DNA from: JAAYYM01 sp964631375
Lineage (GTDB): Bacteria; Bacillota; Clostridia; Lachnospirales; Lachnospiraceae
Direction of reading: 5' to 3'
Assembly: GCA_964631375.1 (NCBI GenBank)
Contig: CAZVYQ010000008.1
Span: forward strand, 1 to 64,000
DNA length: 64,000 nt
Shown here one piece after another: positions 28,546 to 35,903 of the stretch. The position numbers were made by a program, and so were the translations under genes. The first letter of the stretch is position 1; every line of letters begins with the position of its first letter. The notes below the pieces were generated by a model. The model saw only the letters and a list, made by a program, of their open reading frames with translations. It was not told where the DNA came from and searched no databases.

Positions 28546-29901
28546 TCAGTCGATCCTGATGAATTTCTGTAGCTTACCACCACGTTCGTTTCGTTGTGGT
28601 TCCTGATCTGAATGAATGATATGATAACCCTCACATCCTTCTCGATCCAATATTTTCTTTACTCTGCTCTCGATGTCTGCAAAAACCTTCTCCTTGTCTG
28701 CATCAGGAGCAAATACCGCCCTGATTTCCAGTGTATCTGTAGCCGTTTGTGCAATCTGAGAGATACATACCATTGGGATTGACTCCAAATCCTTGGCAAA
28801 GTGAGTTATGAGTATAGATTTACCGCATACCTCAGTAATGCCTCCGCTTCTCCCTTGTATCTCCATTTGAGCAAACGAATTGTCACATTGATTGCTGTGT
28901 CTATGTATTTTCACTTGATCATTCATATAGTAACGAATCACCGGCTGAACATAATTGGTGAGATCCGTAATCAATATACCTTCAGACCACACATCCTCGT
29001 CTGTTATAGGCATTCGATTCTCATCTACTGGTTCAATGATCACCCAGTCTTCATTGACATGAAGGTGTCCATTTGAACAGGACATAGCCGCCTCGCCGCC
29101 CTCCGTGCTACAGTAATTATTAATCACCGGGCAATGAAAGGTCTCTGTGAATAAATTAAACATATCCTCTGTCAGTGCTTCTGCTGAACAGGCAATTGCT
29201 CTCAAATCTAAATGAATATTTCCCTTCCTTTGTTCTACTGCGATCGCACACATCGCTGATGGATAGCATGTGATTACATCCGGATGAAATGCCTCTATCT
29301 GTCTTGCCAGTTCTCCGATTGGCTGTGCGGGAGAAAAAGCCTGCATATTTACTGCATATTCCCCGGCTGCCTGCTTTGCCTTTAGCAGAGAACGATAGGA
29401 TGATACTTTGGGATCCGTGTAGATAATGCTTGCAATCCTATATTTACTTGGATTCATAAACTCCGGGGAAGCATTGCCTGTGAAAAGGCGGCGACTGATC
29501 ATAGCGCCGTGAATGGTATTGTGATAGGAATCTCTGATCATCGGCATCGGTGACCCGCTGGTACCAGAAGTAGTCAATGCAGTATACTTTGATAAATATA
29601 GCTGATTTGCATCTGTGTTTTTTAGATAAGACATGACACCTTCATATGTAATCTCCTGATCCGTAACCCAACGCTCATAATGCTCTGTCAGACCCTTCTT
29701 GTCTGTAGAAGGCAGATCCTCCAGCCTAAAGTTCTCAGGATCAATATCCTTATATGCCTCACGAAAATAATCAGAATGCTCCTTGACATAACCAACGATC
29801 TCTTTTAACCGTTGTTTCTGTAACTGCTGTAACGCATCCGGTTTCATTTTTTCTGCTTCTGATAACAGTTCTATTGCTTCTTGTGTTGTCAATGACTTCA
29901 T
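28546..29901 (-). CDS. Adenylate-forming ligase (PaaK/CapK-like)
   Basis: A 451-residue member of the adenylate-forming superfamily, closest in layout to phenylacetate-CoA ligase and CapK. The P-loop-like TTSGTSGSPMPMIRD (about residues 120-135) and the C-terminal ERGGKLQKFIRID with the catalytic Lys are present; NNYCSTEGGEAAMS corresponds to the A5 region. GGAGGG lies 7 nt before the ATG at 29901. It lies in the NRPS operon between the Smr gene and the MATE gene. It may activate a carboxylic acid that caps the peptide N terminus, since the NRPS has no starter condensation domain. That role is inference. Confidence 0.7.
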   Translation of the reverse strand: MKSLTTQEAIELLSEAEKMKPDALQQLQKQRLKEIVGYVKEHSDYFREAYKDIDPENFRLEDLPSTDKKGLTEHYERWVTDQEITYEGVMSYLKNTDANQLYLSKYTALTTSGTSGSPMPMIRDSYHNTIHGAMISRRLFTGNASPEFMNPSKYRIASIIYTDPKVSSYRSLLKAKQAAGEYAVNMQAFSPAQPIGELARQIEAFHPDVITCYPSAMCAIAVEQRKGNIHLDLRAIACSAEALTEDMFNLFTETFHCPVINNYCSTEGGEAAMSCSNGHLHVNEDWVIIEPVDENRMPITDEDVWSEGILITDLTNYVQPVIRYYMNDQVKIHRHSNQCDNSFAQMEIQGRSGGITEVCGKSILITHFAKDLESIPMVCISQIAQTATDTLEIRAVFAPDADKEKVFADIESRVKKILDREGCEGYHIIHSDQEPQRNERGGKLQKFIRID

Positions 29902-29983
29902 CCAGTATCCCTCCATTGTGGCATTATTTTTTATTGTATCATACTGTAAAATGAACAGCAATCAAACAATTAGATGTCATTCC

Positions 29984-30238
29984 TTATAATTCACGTAAAA
30001 TAAGTTCTGTAATCCCCGGATTGCTTCCTCCCTGTATACGGAGCACCTTGGGATGTCTCCCATGATCATACTCATCCTCAATCATATCCCTGATTCCGGT
30101 ACCACCATGATAACCATGTATCAGACGGAGTCTGTATATTCCTCCATTTGCTTGTTTTAACTGACTGTCTATCTTTATTTTTGCCTGGTATACATTCATT
30201 CCATGCAGATCCAGTTCAATAATTCCCGCATTCATCAC
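29984..30238 (-). CDS. Stand-alone Smr-domain protein
   Basis: An 84-residue protein that is almost entirely one Smr domain: IELDLHGMNVYQAKIKID (LDLHG motif, residues 7-11) and LIHGYHGGTGIRDMI, matching the HGxG-type second motif. Smr domains are endonucleases or RNA-binding units at the end of MutS2. Here the MutS2 of the window lacks that domain. GGAGGGG lies 9 nt before the GTG at 30238; an ATG follows directly at 30235. It sits between EFR1 and ligase genes of the NRPS operon, with modest gaps. Its role there is unclear. Confidence 0.75.
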   Translation of the reverse strand: MMNAGIIELDLHGMNVYQAKIKIDSQLKQANGGIYRLRLIHGYHGGTGIRDMIEDEYDHGRHPKVLRIQGGSNPGITELILREL

Positions 30239-30286
30239 TTTCTTCGTCCCCTCCTATACTGTCCCAGTGAAATTTCAGTTGTCCGC

Positions 30287-31069
30287 TTAATGAAGTTCTT
30301 TCCTATACTCCGGATGAAAATATCTTCTCCTGTTTTTTGTGATTCCCAGATAGTTGATGGCTTTTCGTGGACAGACATTGATACAGGCAGAGCATTGTAC
30401 ACAGCCACTGCCCCATCTCCATGCCGGCACTTGATGGTCTTTTCCCTGTTTCATGTGAACGACCTTCATCGGACAGGCTTTCTCACACATTCCACATCCC
30501 ACACACTGTTCATTTGCACGAAATAGTGGGAACAGTTTTCCCATCTGAAACAACATATAGACAAAATAACTTCTCCAGACTGAGAATTTGACTCGCTGGT
30601 AGTTTACCTTTTTCGCAGTTACATCCTGAATAATCGGATGGATTTTTTCTTTTAAAGAAGACAGTTTCTGATGCTCTGTCTCCGGTGTATCGAGTTCATG
30701 ACCTATCACATAATTATTGGGCATAATCACTGCATAGTCACCCTGTAATGAAAGTCCGATTTTCTTCAATGCAGACTTGACATGCTCCACAGCACCTTCC
30801 CACTCATCTCCACAGGTTAAGATCGAATAGACATACACATCCTTGCTATGATTCAGCTGCAGCTTTTTAATAAAGCGTTTCACCAAAGTCGGTGGTGCCC
30901 ACGCATGGATCGGGTAGACGATTCCGATTCGTTCTCCCTCCTCCAATGTATAGCTAAATCTCTTTTCTCTCCAGGCATTAGCAATATTGATCAGTTTCTC
31001 ATTCGTTGCTGCTGCAACCTCCTTTGCGACACTATAAGTATTGCCTGTTCCGGTAAAATAAAATATCAT
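30287..31069 (-). CDS. EFR1-family flavodoxin-ferredoxin fusion
   Basis: A 260-residue redox protein. The N-terminal flavodoxin-like half starts with IFYFTGTGNTYSVAKEVA, a phosphate-binding loop for FMN. The C-terminal half has two 4Fe-4S motifs: CVGCGMCEKACPMKVV (about 197-212) and CVQCSACINVCPRKAI (about 231-246). It would carry electrons, perhaps to reduce a peptide product or cofactor. A GGAGTT site precedes the ATG. It is the second gene of the TetR-headed operon, 28 bp after the regulator. EFR1 proteins also occur outside such clusters, so linkage rather than sequence suggests tailoring. Confidence 0.85.
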   Translation of the reverse strand: MIFYFTGTGNTYSVAKEVAAATNEKLINIANAWREKRFSYTLEEGERIGIVYPIHAWAPPTLVKRFIKKLQLNHSKDVYVYSILTCGDEWEGAVEHVKSALKKIGLSLQGDYAVIMPNNYVIGHELDTPETEHQKLSSLKEKIHPIIQDVTAKKVNYQRVKFSVWRSYFVYMLFQMGKLFPLFRANEQCVGCGMCEKACPMKVVHMKQGKDHQVPAWRWGSGCVQCSACINVCPRKAINYLGITKNRRRYFHPEYRKELH

Positions 31070-31097
31070 ACATAACTCCTTTCCTGCATAGCATTGA

Positions 31098-31703
31098 TTA
31101 AAATATATTGATTCTCGTATCTAAAACATTCGCCGTTAATCTACCCCAATCGCCATCATATTGAAAATTCCTCATATTCGCCATAGCTGCCAATCCATGT
31201 ACGACAGACCACATCGTAATCAGATTCTTCTGATCATGTTCCTTAGGCATCTGACAACTCCTCATCATCTTCAGGGCATATTTTCTAAATATCTGAAACG
31301 GTTCAAAATCACTGAAAATATCTACTTGATTCATCTGAAATGAGCAATTCCCACTGCTAAAGATAAATGAAAAATAATGAGGATGTTTTGCAAAAAAATC
31401 CACATACCTTTCTCCCATTAATACAATACAGTTGTCCTCGGTTGACTTCGTAACAGCACTTAACAAGGCCTCTGAAAACCTGTCTGTTACATATTCAGTC
31501 ATCGCACCAATCAGAGCTTCTACATTGTCATAATGATTGTAGCATGCTGTGGGAGTCACGCCGATTCGCTTTGCCACCTTTCGCAGCGAAAAGTTGCCTG
31601 CTCCCTCCTCATATATCAGCTTTAATCCCTGTTCAATCAATTCTGTCTGTAAATTACCATGGTGATACGCTCTCTCTTCCACCTGCTCAGTCCCTTCAAT
31701 CAT
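31098..31703 (-). CDS. TetR/AcrR-family repressor of the NRPS operon
   Basis: A 201-residue TetR-type regulator. The N-terminal helix-turn-helix lies at about residues 13-62: LIEQGLKLIYEEGAGNFSLRKVAKRIGVTPTACYNHYDN (recognition part SLRKVAKRIGVTPTACYNHY). The C-terminal ligand domain resembles TetR_C groups seen with transport and biosynthesis genes. It is the first gene of its own operon. Two 24-bp palindromes at 31711-31771 cover its promoter, so it almost certainly represses itself and the NRPS genes. The ATG is preceded by TTGAGG inside the proximal operator. The ligand is unknown, perhaps the peptide product. Confidence 0.85.
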   Translation of the reverse strand: MIEGTEQVEERAYHHGNLQTELIEQGLKLIYEEGAGNFSLRKVAKRIGVTPTACYNHYDNVEALIGAMTEYVTDRFSEALLSAVTKSTEDNCIVLMGERYVDFFAKHPHYFSFIFSSGNCSFQMNQVDIFSDFEPFQIFRKYALKMMRSCQMPKEHDQKNLITMWSVVHGLAAMANMRNFQYDGDWGRLTANVLDTRINIF

Positions 31704-31710
31704 AAAACCT

Positions 31711-31771
31711 CAATGTTTACATATGTTAACATTGAGGATTATAACACCAATGTTAACGTGTGTCAACATTG
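31711..31771 (-). promoter_or_regulatory. Consensus promoter with two palindromic operators
   Basis: On the minus strand a perfect TTGACA (31761-31766), 17-bp spacer and TATAAT (31738-31743). Two 24-bp inverted repeats with half-sites CAATGTT/AACATTG lie at 31711-31734 (over the start site and leader) and 31748-31771 (over the -35). Their centres are 37 bp apart. The same half-sites with different centres argue that one dimeric protein, most simply the adjacent TetR, binds both. Confidence 0.88.
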
Positions 31772-31794
31772 ATTGAAAACAAAATTATATTTGA

Positions 31795-32289
31795 TTATTT
31801 TGTGCAAAGACAGTTCCATGCCAAAATCAGCCTGTCTAATGACCACGCAGCATTGGCAGGACTGGTCGAAGGCAAAACAACCGCCTCAATCGATGTTTGT
31901 TTCTGTAATAATTTCTGATACAGATTCCCTGCTGTCTTTCCATTTACATAGATTCGCTGGATCTGCGTCTGTTGGAGTAGCCATGGAATATCAGTCGCCA
32001 CGGCATTTCTGATGCTACTGTCACTGGAGCCAATAATATCACAACGATCAATTACATCCCATACCGCAATGTGATGTGCTATAAGCATCTGTCTCTTGTC
32101 AGCAATCGTCTGTGGCACATCACATTTAAGCAGTGCTGCCATCACCCTCCAAAATCGATTCTGTGGATGTCCATAATAGAAATTTTGCTCTCTGGATTTC
32201 ACAGAAGGAAAACTCCCAAGGATCAATATCCGTGATGTTTCATCATAAACAGGCCCAAATAAATGCTCAATATGCTGATATTCTCCCAT
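31795..32289 (-). CDS. DNA-deoxyinosine glycosylase (UDG superfamily)
   Basis: A 164-residue glycosylase of the UDG superfamily, the deoxyinosine glycosylase subgroup. Motif 1 is ILGSFPSVKSREQNFYYGHPQNRFW (key GSFPS and YYGHPQNRFW, about residues 22-46) and motif 2 is VLPSTSPAN near residue 140. It removes deaminated adenine (hypoxanthine) and perhaps uracil from DNA in base excision repair. The gene is short, single and minus-strand, between the operon promoter and the ATC hydrolase-like gene. Its stop lies about 25 bp from the operator region. Confidence 0.8.
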   Translation of the reverse strand: MGEYQHIEHLFGPVYDETSRILILGSFPSVKSREQNFYYGHPQNRFWRVMAALLKCDVPQTIADKRQMLIAHHIAVWDVIDRCDIIGSSDSSIRNAVATDIPWLLQQTQIQRIYVNGKTAGNLYQKLLQKQTSIEAVVLPSTSPANAAWSLDRLILAWNCLCTK

Positions 32290-32365
32290 AATCTAGTTTG
32301 ACCACCTTAAAAGTTATTACTACTTAATTATGACTTAAACAATAGTCTTATACAAAAACTCTGTT

Positions 32366-32977
32366 TTAATGTAATATTTCTAAGATAAAATCACATACCT
32401 TATCCCCACGTCCGAGGGTCTTGGTTCTACCCCAACGAAGCTTTGGATGCATATGACCATATGAAATATCATCAGAATTGCAGAAAGCAGTCGTAAGATC
32501 CGGACAACCATATTTCTTACAATTCTCAAAATAAGGACAGGAAGTCATATCAATATGACATCTTGATTTGTCCTGAGACTGAATCGACATCCGAAATCCT
32601 GAATCAACACCATATGTATTACAGATGATCTTGGACATTATGCCCGGAATCAACTGATATACTCCAGGAATTTTCGCAATGACTCTGATGATCCTACCTA
32701 CATCCTCAGCATATCTTACAAAATAATCAGCAATCAGATGATAGGCAACAGACTGATCCTGAGTTTCCTCAAGTATCGCCTTATAAAATGCAATTGCCGG
32801 ATAAATCTTATCTCTGGTATGCATTTGAACCTTGTGACTCTCATTCGGATTCTCCCTACAGATTCTCTTATACTCTGTAGCCGCCTGATGAATGATATTA
32901 TCCGCCCTATCAGGGTAATCTCTTTTTATGATCTTACACAGATCCTTGATCAATCTTTGCTTATATTCCTGACTCAT
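32366..32977 (-). CDS. L-2-amino-thiazoline-4-carboxylic acid hydrolase-like protein
   Basis: A 203-residue protein resembling the ATC hydrolase family (PF14196). It has the C-terminal cysteine pattern MTSCPYFENCKKYGCPDLTTAFCNSDD and the ending LGRGDKVCDFILEIL, which are typical. The reference enzyme opens 2-aminothiazoline-4-carboxylate to S-carbamoyl-cysteine on the way to L-cysteine. Most family members in gut Clostridia are of unknown function. The ATG at 32977 follows AGAAAGGG at a wide distance. A predicted small-RNA terminator lies just upstream and may act as a leader attenuator. Confidence 0.65.
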   Translation of the reverse strand: MSQEYKQRLIKDLCKIIKRDYPDRADNIIHQAATEYKRICRENPNESHKVQMHTRDKIYPAIAFYKAILEETQDQSVAYHLIADYFVRYAEDVGRIIRVIAKIPGVYQLIPGIMSKIICNTYGVDSGFRMSIQSQDKSRCHIDMTSCPYFENCKKYGCPDLTTAFCNSDDISYGHMHPKLRWGRTKTLGRGDKVCDFILEILH

Positions 32978-33009
32978 CCAAATCACATCCCTTTCTATAT
33001 TCAAACTCT

Positions 33010-33095
33010 TATAAAAAATAACCGCCCCTTCTGCCATAGGTTGCGGTTATTTTTTACTTAACACTTAGGGCGACCGTCTATCGATAGCACCTCTT
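33010..33095 (-). ncRNA. Putative orphan antitoxin-like small RNA
   Basis: A minus-strand promoter (TTGACG-17 bp-TATGTT, 33102-33130) would give an RNA of about 85 nt ending in a terminator that closely resembles that of the Hol_Tox locus: a perfect 14-bp stem (33012-33025 with 33043-33056) ending in GCGGTTATTTTTT. No toxin frame is present on either strand. It may be a remnant or a free-standing antitoxin RNA. It could also be a leader/attenuator for the ATC hydrolase-like gene. Confidence 0.4.
33012..33056. terminator. Hairpin terminator, toxin-locus type
   Basis: A perfect 14-bp stem with A/T tails on both strands. The ACCGC/GCGGT core is the same as in the terminator at 14542-14590. Confidence 0.8.
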
Positions 33096-33101
33096 ATATA
33101 A

Positions 33102-33130
33102 AACATATCATGATTTACCGATATCGTCAA
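33102..33130 (-). promoter_or_regulatory. Promoter before the orphan small RNA
   Basis: Minus strand TTGACG (33125-33130) and TATGTT (33102-33107), 17 bp apart. Confidence 0.4.
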
Positions 33131-33200
33131 CGTGCTGTTTCTACCATTTTTTCACATTTTCATATCTATTCCACGTAGAGATACTCAGAGGCTTGGTGCT

Positions 33201-33440
33201 TTGGACAATTATCTTCACTTTTTCTATATACTTCCCAATCCTTTACCATATAATTACATTTTGCTGTTGCTTTGGACAATTTCTTGTTATCAATTTGATA
33301 ATTTCCCACGATATGCTAATATATTCCATATTTTATACAATTCGCCAGATAATTTCCTCTAATTATCCAAAAGCCTCGCAATATGTAAATATATGTTTGC
33401 TTTTTGGGGGATTATTATCTTGCTTTATAGCAATTGTCCA
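33201..33440. repeat. Intergenic structured repeat, copy B
   Basis: Several copies of TTTGGACAATT (33201, 33271) and its inverse AATTGTCCAAA or near forms (33361, 33430). The segment 33271-33407 matches 62523-62659 (copy C) over about 135 bp: the same left arm, interior, right arm, 12-nt spacer, and an identical 25-nt block at 33383-33407. It lies in a 0.9-kb gene-free stretch. No coding frame is shared by the copies. Confidence 0.6.
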
Positions 33441-33640
33441 AAAGCAAATCTTTCCTTTCTTCATCAACTCAAATCTCTAAAATCATCCAAAGAGCATCCT
33501 CATATGCTTAATTAATTGTCAATAACACTTCTATCTAATACTACACTGAACTTCTAACTTCTTGTTTCAAACTTCACATAAGACCTCACATAAAGCCTCA
33601 TATATAGCTTCATATAAAGACAACCGCCCAGTCTCATACC

Positions 33641-33805
33641 CAGAGGCATGATGGCGGTCAGCAGTGCTACTTTTCGATATGGACCAAAGGAGCCTGAAAA
33701 CTCAGCAAAAAAGTAGGAGACCATTCTCCTACTTTTTTGCATCTTTGAGGTTGAAGGGGACGACGTCTGAGAAAAGTGACACTGCTGACCACCTTCATGC
33801 CTCGT
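33641..33805. repeat. MITE-like palindromic element around a terminator
   Basis: Outer arms 33643-33675 and 33771-33803 are inverted copies of about 33 bp with few differences (GAGGCATGATGGCGGTCAGC and its partner). They enclose a central 16-bp perfect hairpin (33705-33720 with 33725-33740, loop CCAT) flanked by A and T runs. The whole would fold into a long cruciform. I see no target-site duplication or coding content. Confidence 0.55.
33705..33740. terminator. Strong bidirectional terminator
   Basis: A 16-bp perfect stem with a 4-nt loop, with A-run and T-run tails. On the minus strand it would end the ABC exporter transcript. Confidence 0.8.
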
Positions 33806-33974
33806 CCGTTTGTTTACTCTCCGTCCGTTTGTTTGCTCCCCGTCCGTCTGTTTGCTCCCCGTCCGTTTGCCTACTCTCCGTCTGTTTGCCTGCTCCCCGT
33901 CCGTTTGCCTACTCTCCGTCTGTTTGCCTGCTCTCCGTCCATTTGCCTACTCTCCGTCTGTATCTCTACGCCCC
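33804..33974. repeat. Tandem 19-bp repeat, about nine units
   Basis: Units begin at 33804, 33823, 33842, 33861, 33880, 33899, 33918, 33937 and 33956 (the last degenerate). Consensus GTCCGTTTGCCTACTCTCC. The last unit overlaps the stop codon of the ABC exporter gene (33966-33968). Units alternate between two forms (CTACTCTCC and CTGCTCCCC), which suggests growth of a 38-bp higher-order unit. Nineteen bp is not a codon multiple, so this is not protein coding. Confidence 0.9.
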
Positions 33975-35903
33975 AATCTCCATGCCCGTATACAACTGAT
34001 AATACTTACCCTTTTCCTCAATCAACTCATCATGGGTACCACGCTCAATGATTCTGCCCTGCTCTAAAACCATAATACAGTCACTGTTCTTGACAGTGGA
34101 AAGTCTGTGGGCAATGACAAAGGTGGTTCTGCCGTGCATTAATTTGTCCATGCCCTCCTGCACGATCTTCTCGGTTCTGGTATCAATAGAACTGGTTGCC
34201 TCATCCAGGATCAAAACCGGCGGATCGGCGATTGCCGCACGCGCAATTGCAAGTAACTGACGTTGCCCCTGACTCAAGTTCGCACCATCCCCACTGAGCT
34301 CAGTCTGATAACCATCAGCAAGTTTTCGGATGAAGCTGTCTGCATTGGCAAGCTTTGCCGCTGCAATGACCTCCTCATCAGTTGCATCCAGCTTACCATA
34401 GCGGATATTCTCCATAACGGTTCCGGTGAATAGGTGTGTCTCCTGTAGAACGATACCAAGTGAATGCCGCAGATCATCCTTTTTGATTTTATTGATATTG
34501 ATTCCGTCATAACGGATCTTGCCATCCTGTATATCGTAGAAACGATTGATCAGATTGGTGATTGTTGTCTTGCCTGCACCGGTGGAACCAACAAATGCAA
34601 TCTTCTGTCCCGGTGTTGCAAACAGATCAATATTGTGCAATACCATCTTTTCATCCGTATAGCCAAAGTCTACATCATTGAATACAACATCTCCGTTGAC
34701 CTCGGCATAGGTAGTGGTATCATCTGCCTTGTGATAATGCTTCCATGCCCAGATACCGGTTCTTTCAACAGTTTCAACCAGCTCTCCGTTTTCCTTTTTC
34801 GCATTGACCAGAGTAACATAGCCCTCATCAAGCTCCGGTGTCTCATCCAGCAGCTTAAATACACGATCCGCTCCGGCTAATGCCATAACAATAGAGTTTA
34901 ACTGCATACTAACCTGATTAATTGGCATATTAAAGCTCTTATTATAGGTTAAAAAGCTTGCAAGTTTTCCTAACGTAAATCCCCCAAAGCCCTTCAGAGC
35001 CAATGCTCCTCCGACGATGGCACAGAGCACATAACTGATATTTCCGATCTGTGCATTGACAGGCATTAGGACATTCGCAAATTTATTGGCATTATCAGCA
35101 CTATGAAAGAGCTGATCATTCAATTCATCGAACTTCTCCTTTGCTTCCTCCTCATGACAGAACACCTTAACAACCTTCTGTCCCTCCATCATTTCTTCAA
35201 TATATCCGTTCAGTTCACCCAGATCCTTCTGCTGTGCTGTAAAGTATTTGCCTGACTGCCCGGCTAACTTTGCAGTTGTAAACAACACAAGTCCTACCAT
35301 TAGCAGCGTCACAACAGTCAATGGAATACTGAGCAGTACCATACTGATAAATACACTGACGATCGTAATCGCACTGGAGAAGATCTGTGGCATACTCTGA
35401 CTGATCATCTGTCGCAGGGTATCAATATCATTGGTATAGATTGACATGATATCCCCATGAGCATGCGTATCAAAATACTTGATCGGCAGACTTTCCATAT
35501 GGGAAAATAATGTGTCACGCAGTCGTTTCAGGGTTCCCTGACTGACATAGATCATCAGCTTCGCCTGTAAATAGGATGCGGCCGCTCCACACAGATAGAA
35601 AACACCCACCTTAACAATCGCACCTGCCAGCCCTGAAAAATCAGGATTTTCAACTTTTAATAAGGGAACAATATATCCGTCAATCAGGGTCTGCATAAAC
35701 CATGTACCGCGTACATTTGCTAATACATTTACAATAATAGCAACTACGACCAAAATACAATGTGGTGCATAATATTTGAATACATATCCAAGTAACCGTT
35801 TGAACACTTCTCCGGGATTCTCTATGGTAGGCTTCATGCCTCTGGCTCCTCTGTGTCCACCCATTGGTCCTCTGACTGCTTTTGCTTGATTCGTTCCTGC
35901 CAT
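33966..35903 (-). CDS. ABC exporter half-transporter (canonical-site subunit)
   Basis: A 645-residue protein with six membrane helices followed by an ATPase domain. Walker A is GSTGAGKTTI (about residue 430), Walker B is VLILDEATSSIDT with the catalytic Glu, and the H-loop His is present (IAHRLST). The signature LSQGQRQ departs from LSGGQ. This is the partner of the downstream-linked 583-residue subunit: a canonical Walker B here with an altered signature fits a heterodimeric exporter like TM287/288 or BmrCD. The ATG overlaps the upstream stop codon (TAATG). It likely exports drugs or peptides under MarR control. Confidence 0.9.
   Translation of the reverse strand: MAGTNQAKAVRGPMGGHRGARGMKPTIENPGEVFKRLLGYVFKYYAPHCILVVVAIIVNVLANVRGTWFMQTLIDGYIVPLLKVENPDFSGLAGAIVKVGVFYLCGAAASYLQAKLMIYVSQGTLKRLRDTLFSHMESLPIKYFDTHAHGDIMSIYTNDIDTLRQMISQSMPQIFSSAITIVSVFISMVLLSIPLTVVTLLMVGLVLFTTAKLAGQSGKYFTAQQKDLGELNGYIEEMMEGQKVVKVFCHEEEAKEKFDELNDQLFHSADNANKFANVLMPVNAQIGNISYVLCAIVGGALALKGFGGFTLGKLASFLTYNKSFNMPINQVSMQLNSIVMALAGADRVFKLLDETPELDEGYVTLVNAKKENGELVETVERTGIWAWKHYHKADDTTTYAEVNGDVVFNDVDFGYTDEKMVLHNIDLFATPGQKIAFVGSTGAGKTTITNLINRFYDIQDGKIRYDGININKIKKDDLRHSLGIVLQETHLFTGTVMENIRYGKLDATDEEVIAAAKLANADSFIRKLADGYQTELSGDGANLSQGQRQLLAIARAAIADPPVLILDEATSSIDTRTEKIVQEGMDKLMHGRTTFVIAHRLSTVKNSDCIMVLEQGRIIERGTHDELIEEKGKYYQLYTGMEIGA

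Noticed and set aside
33804..33974. Possible CRISPR array
   Set aside because: Units follow each other directly with no unique spacers, and no cas gene is in view.
33664..34067. Several plus-strand frames rich in Pro, Ser, Cys, Leu
   Set aside because: They are translations of the 19-bp tandem repeat and the antisense of the ABC exporter end. The repeat length is not a codon multiple, and there is no ribosome binding site.
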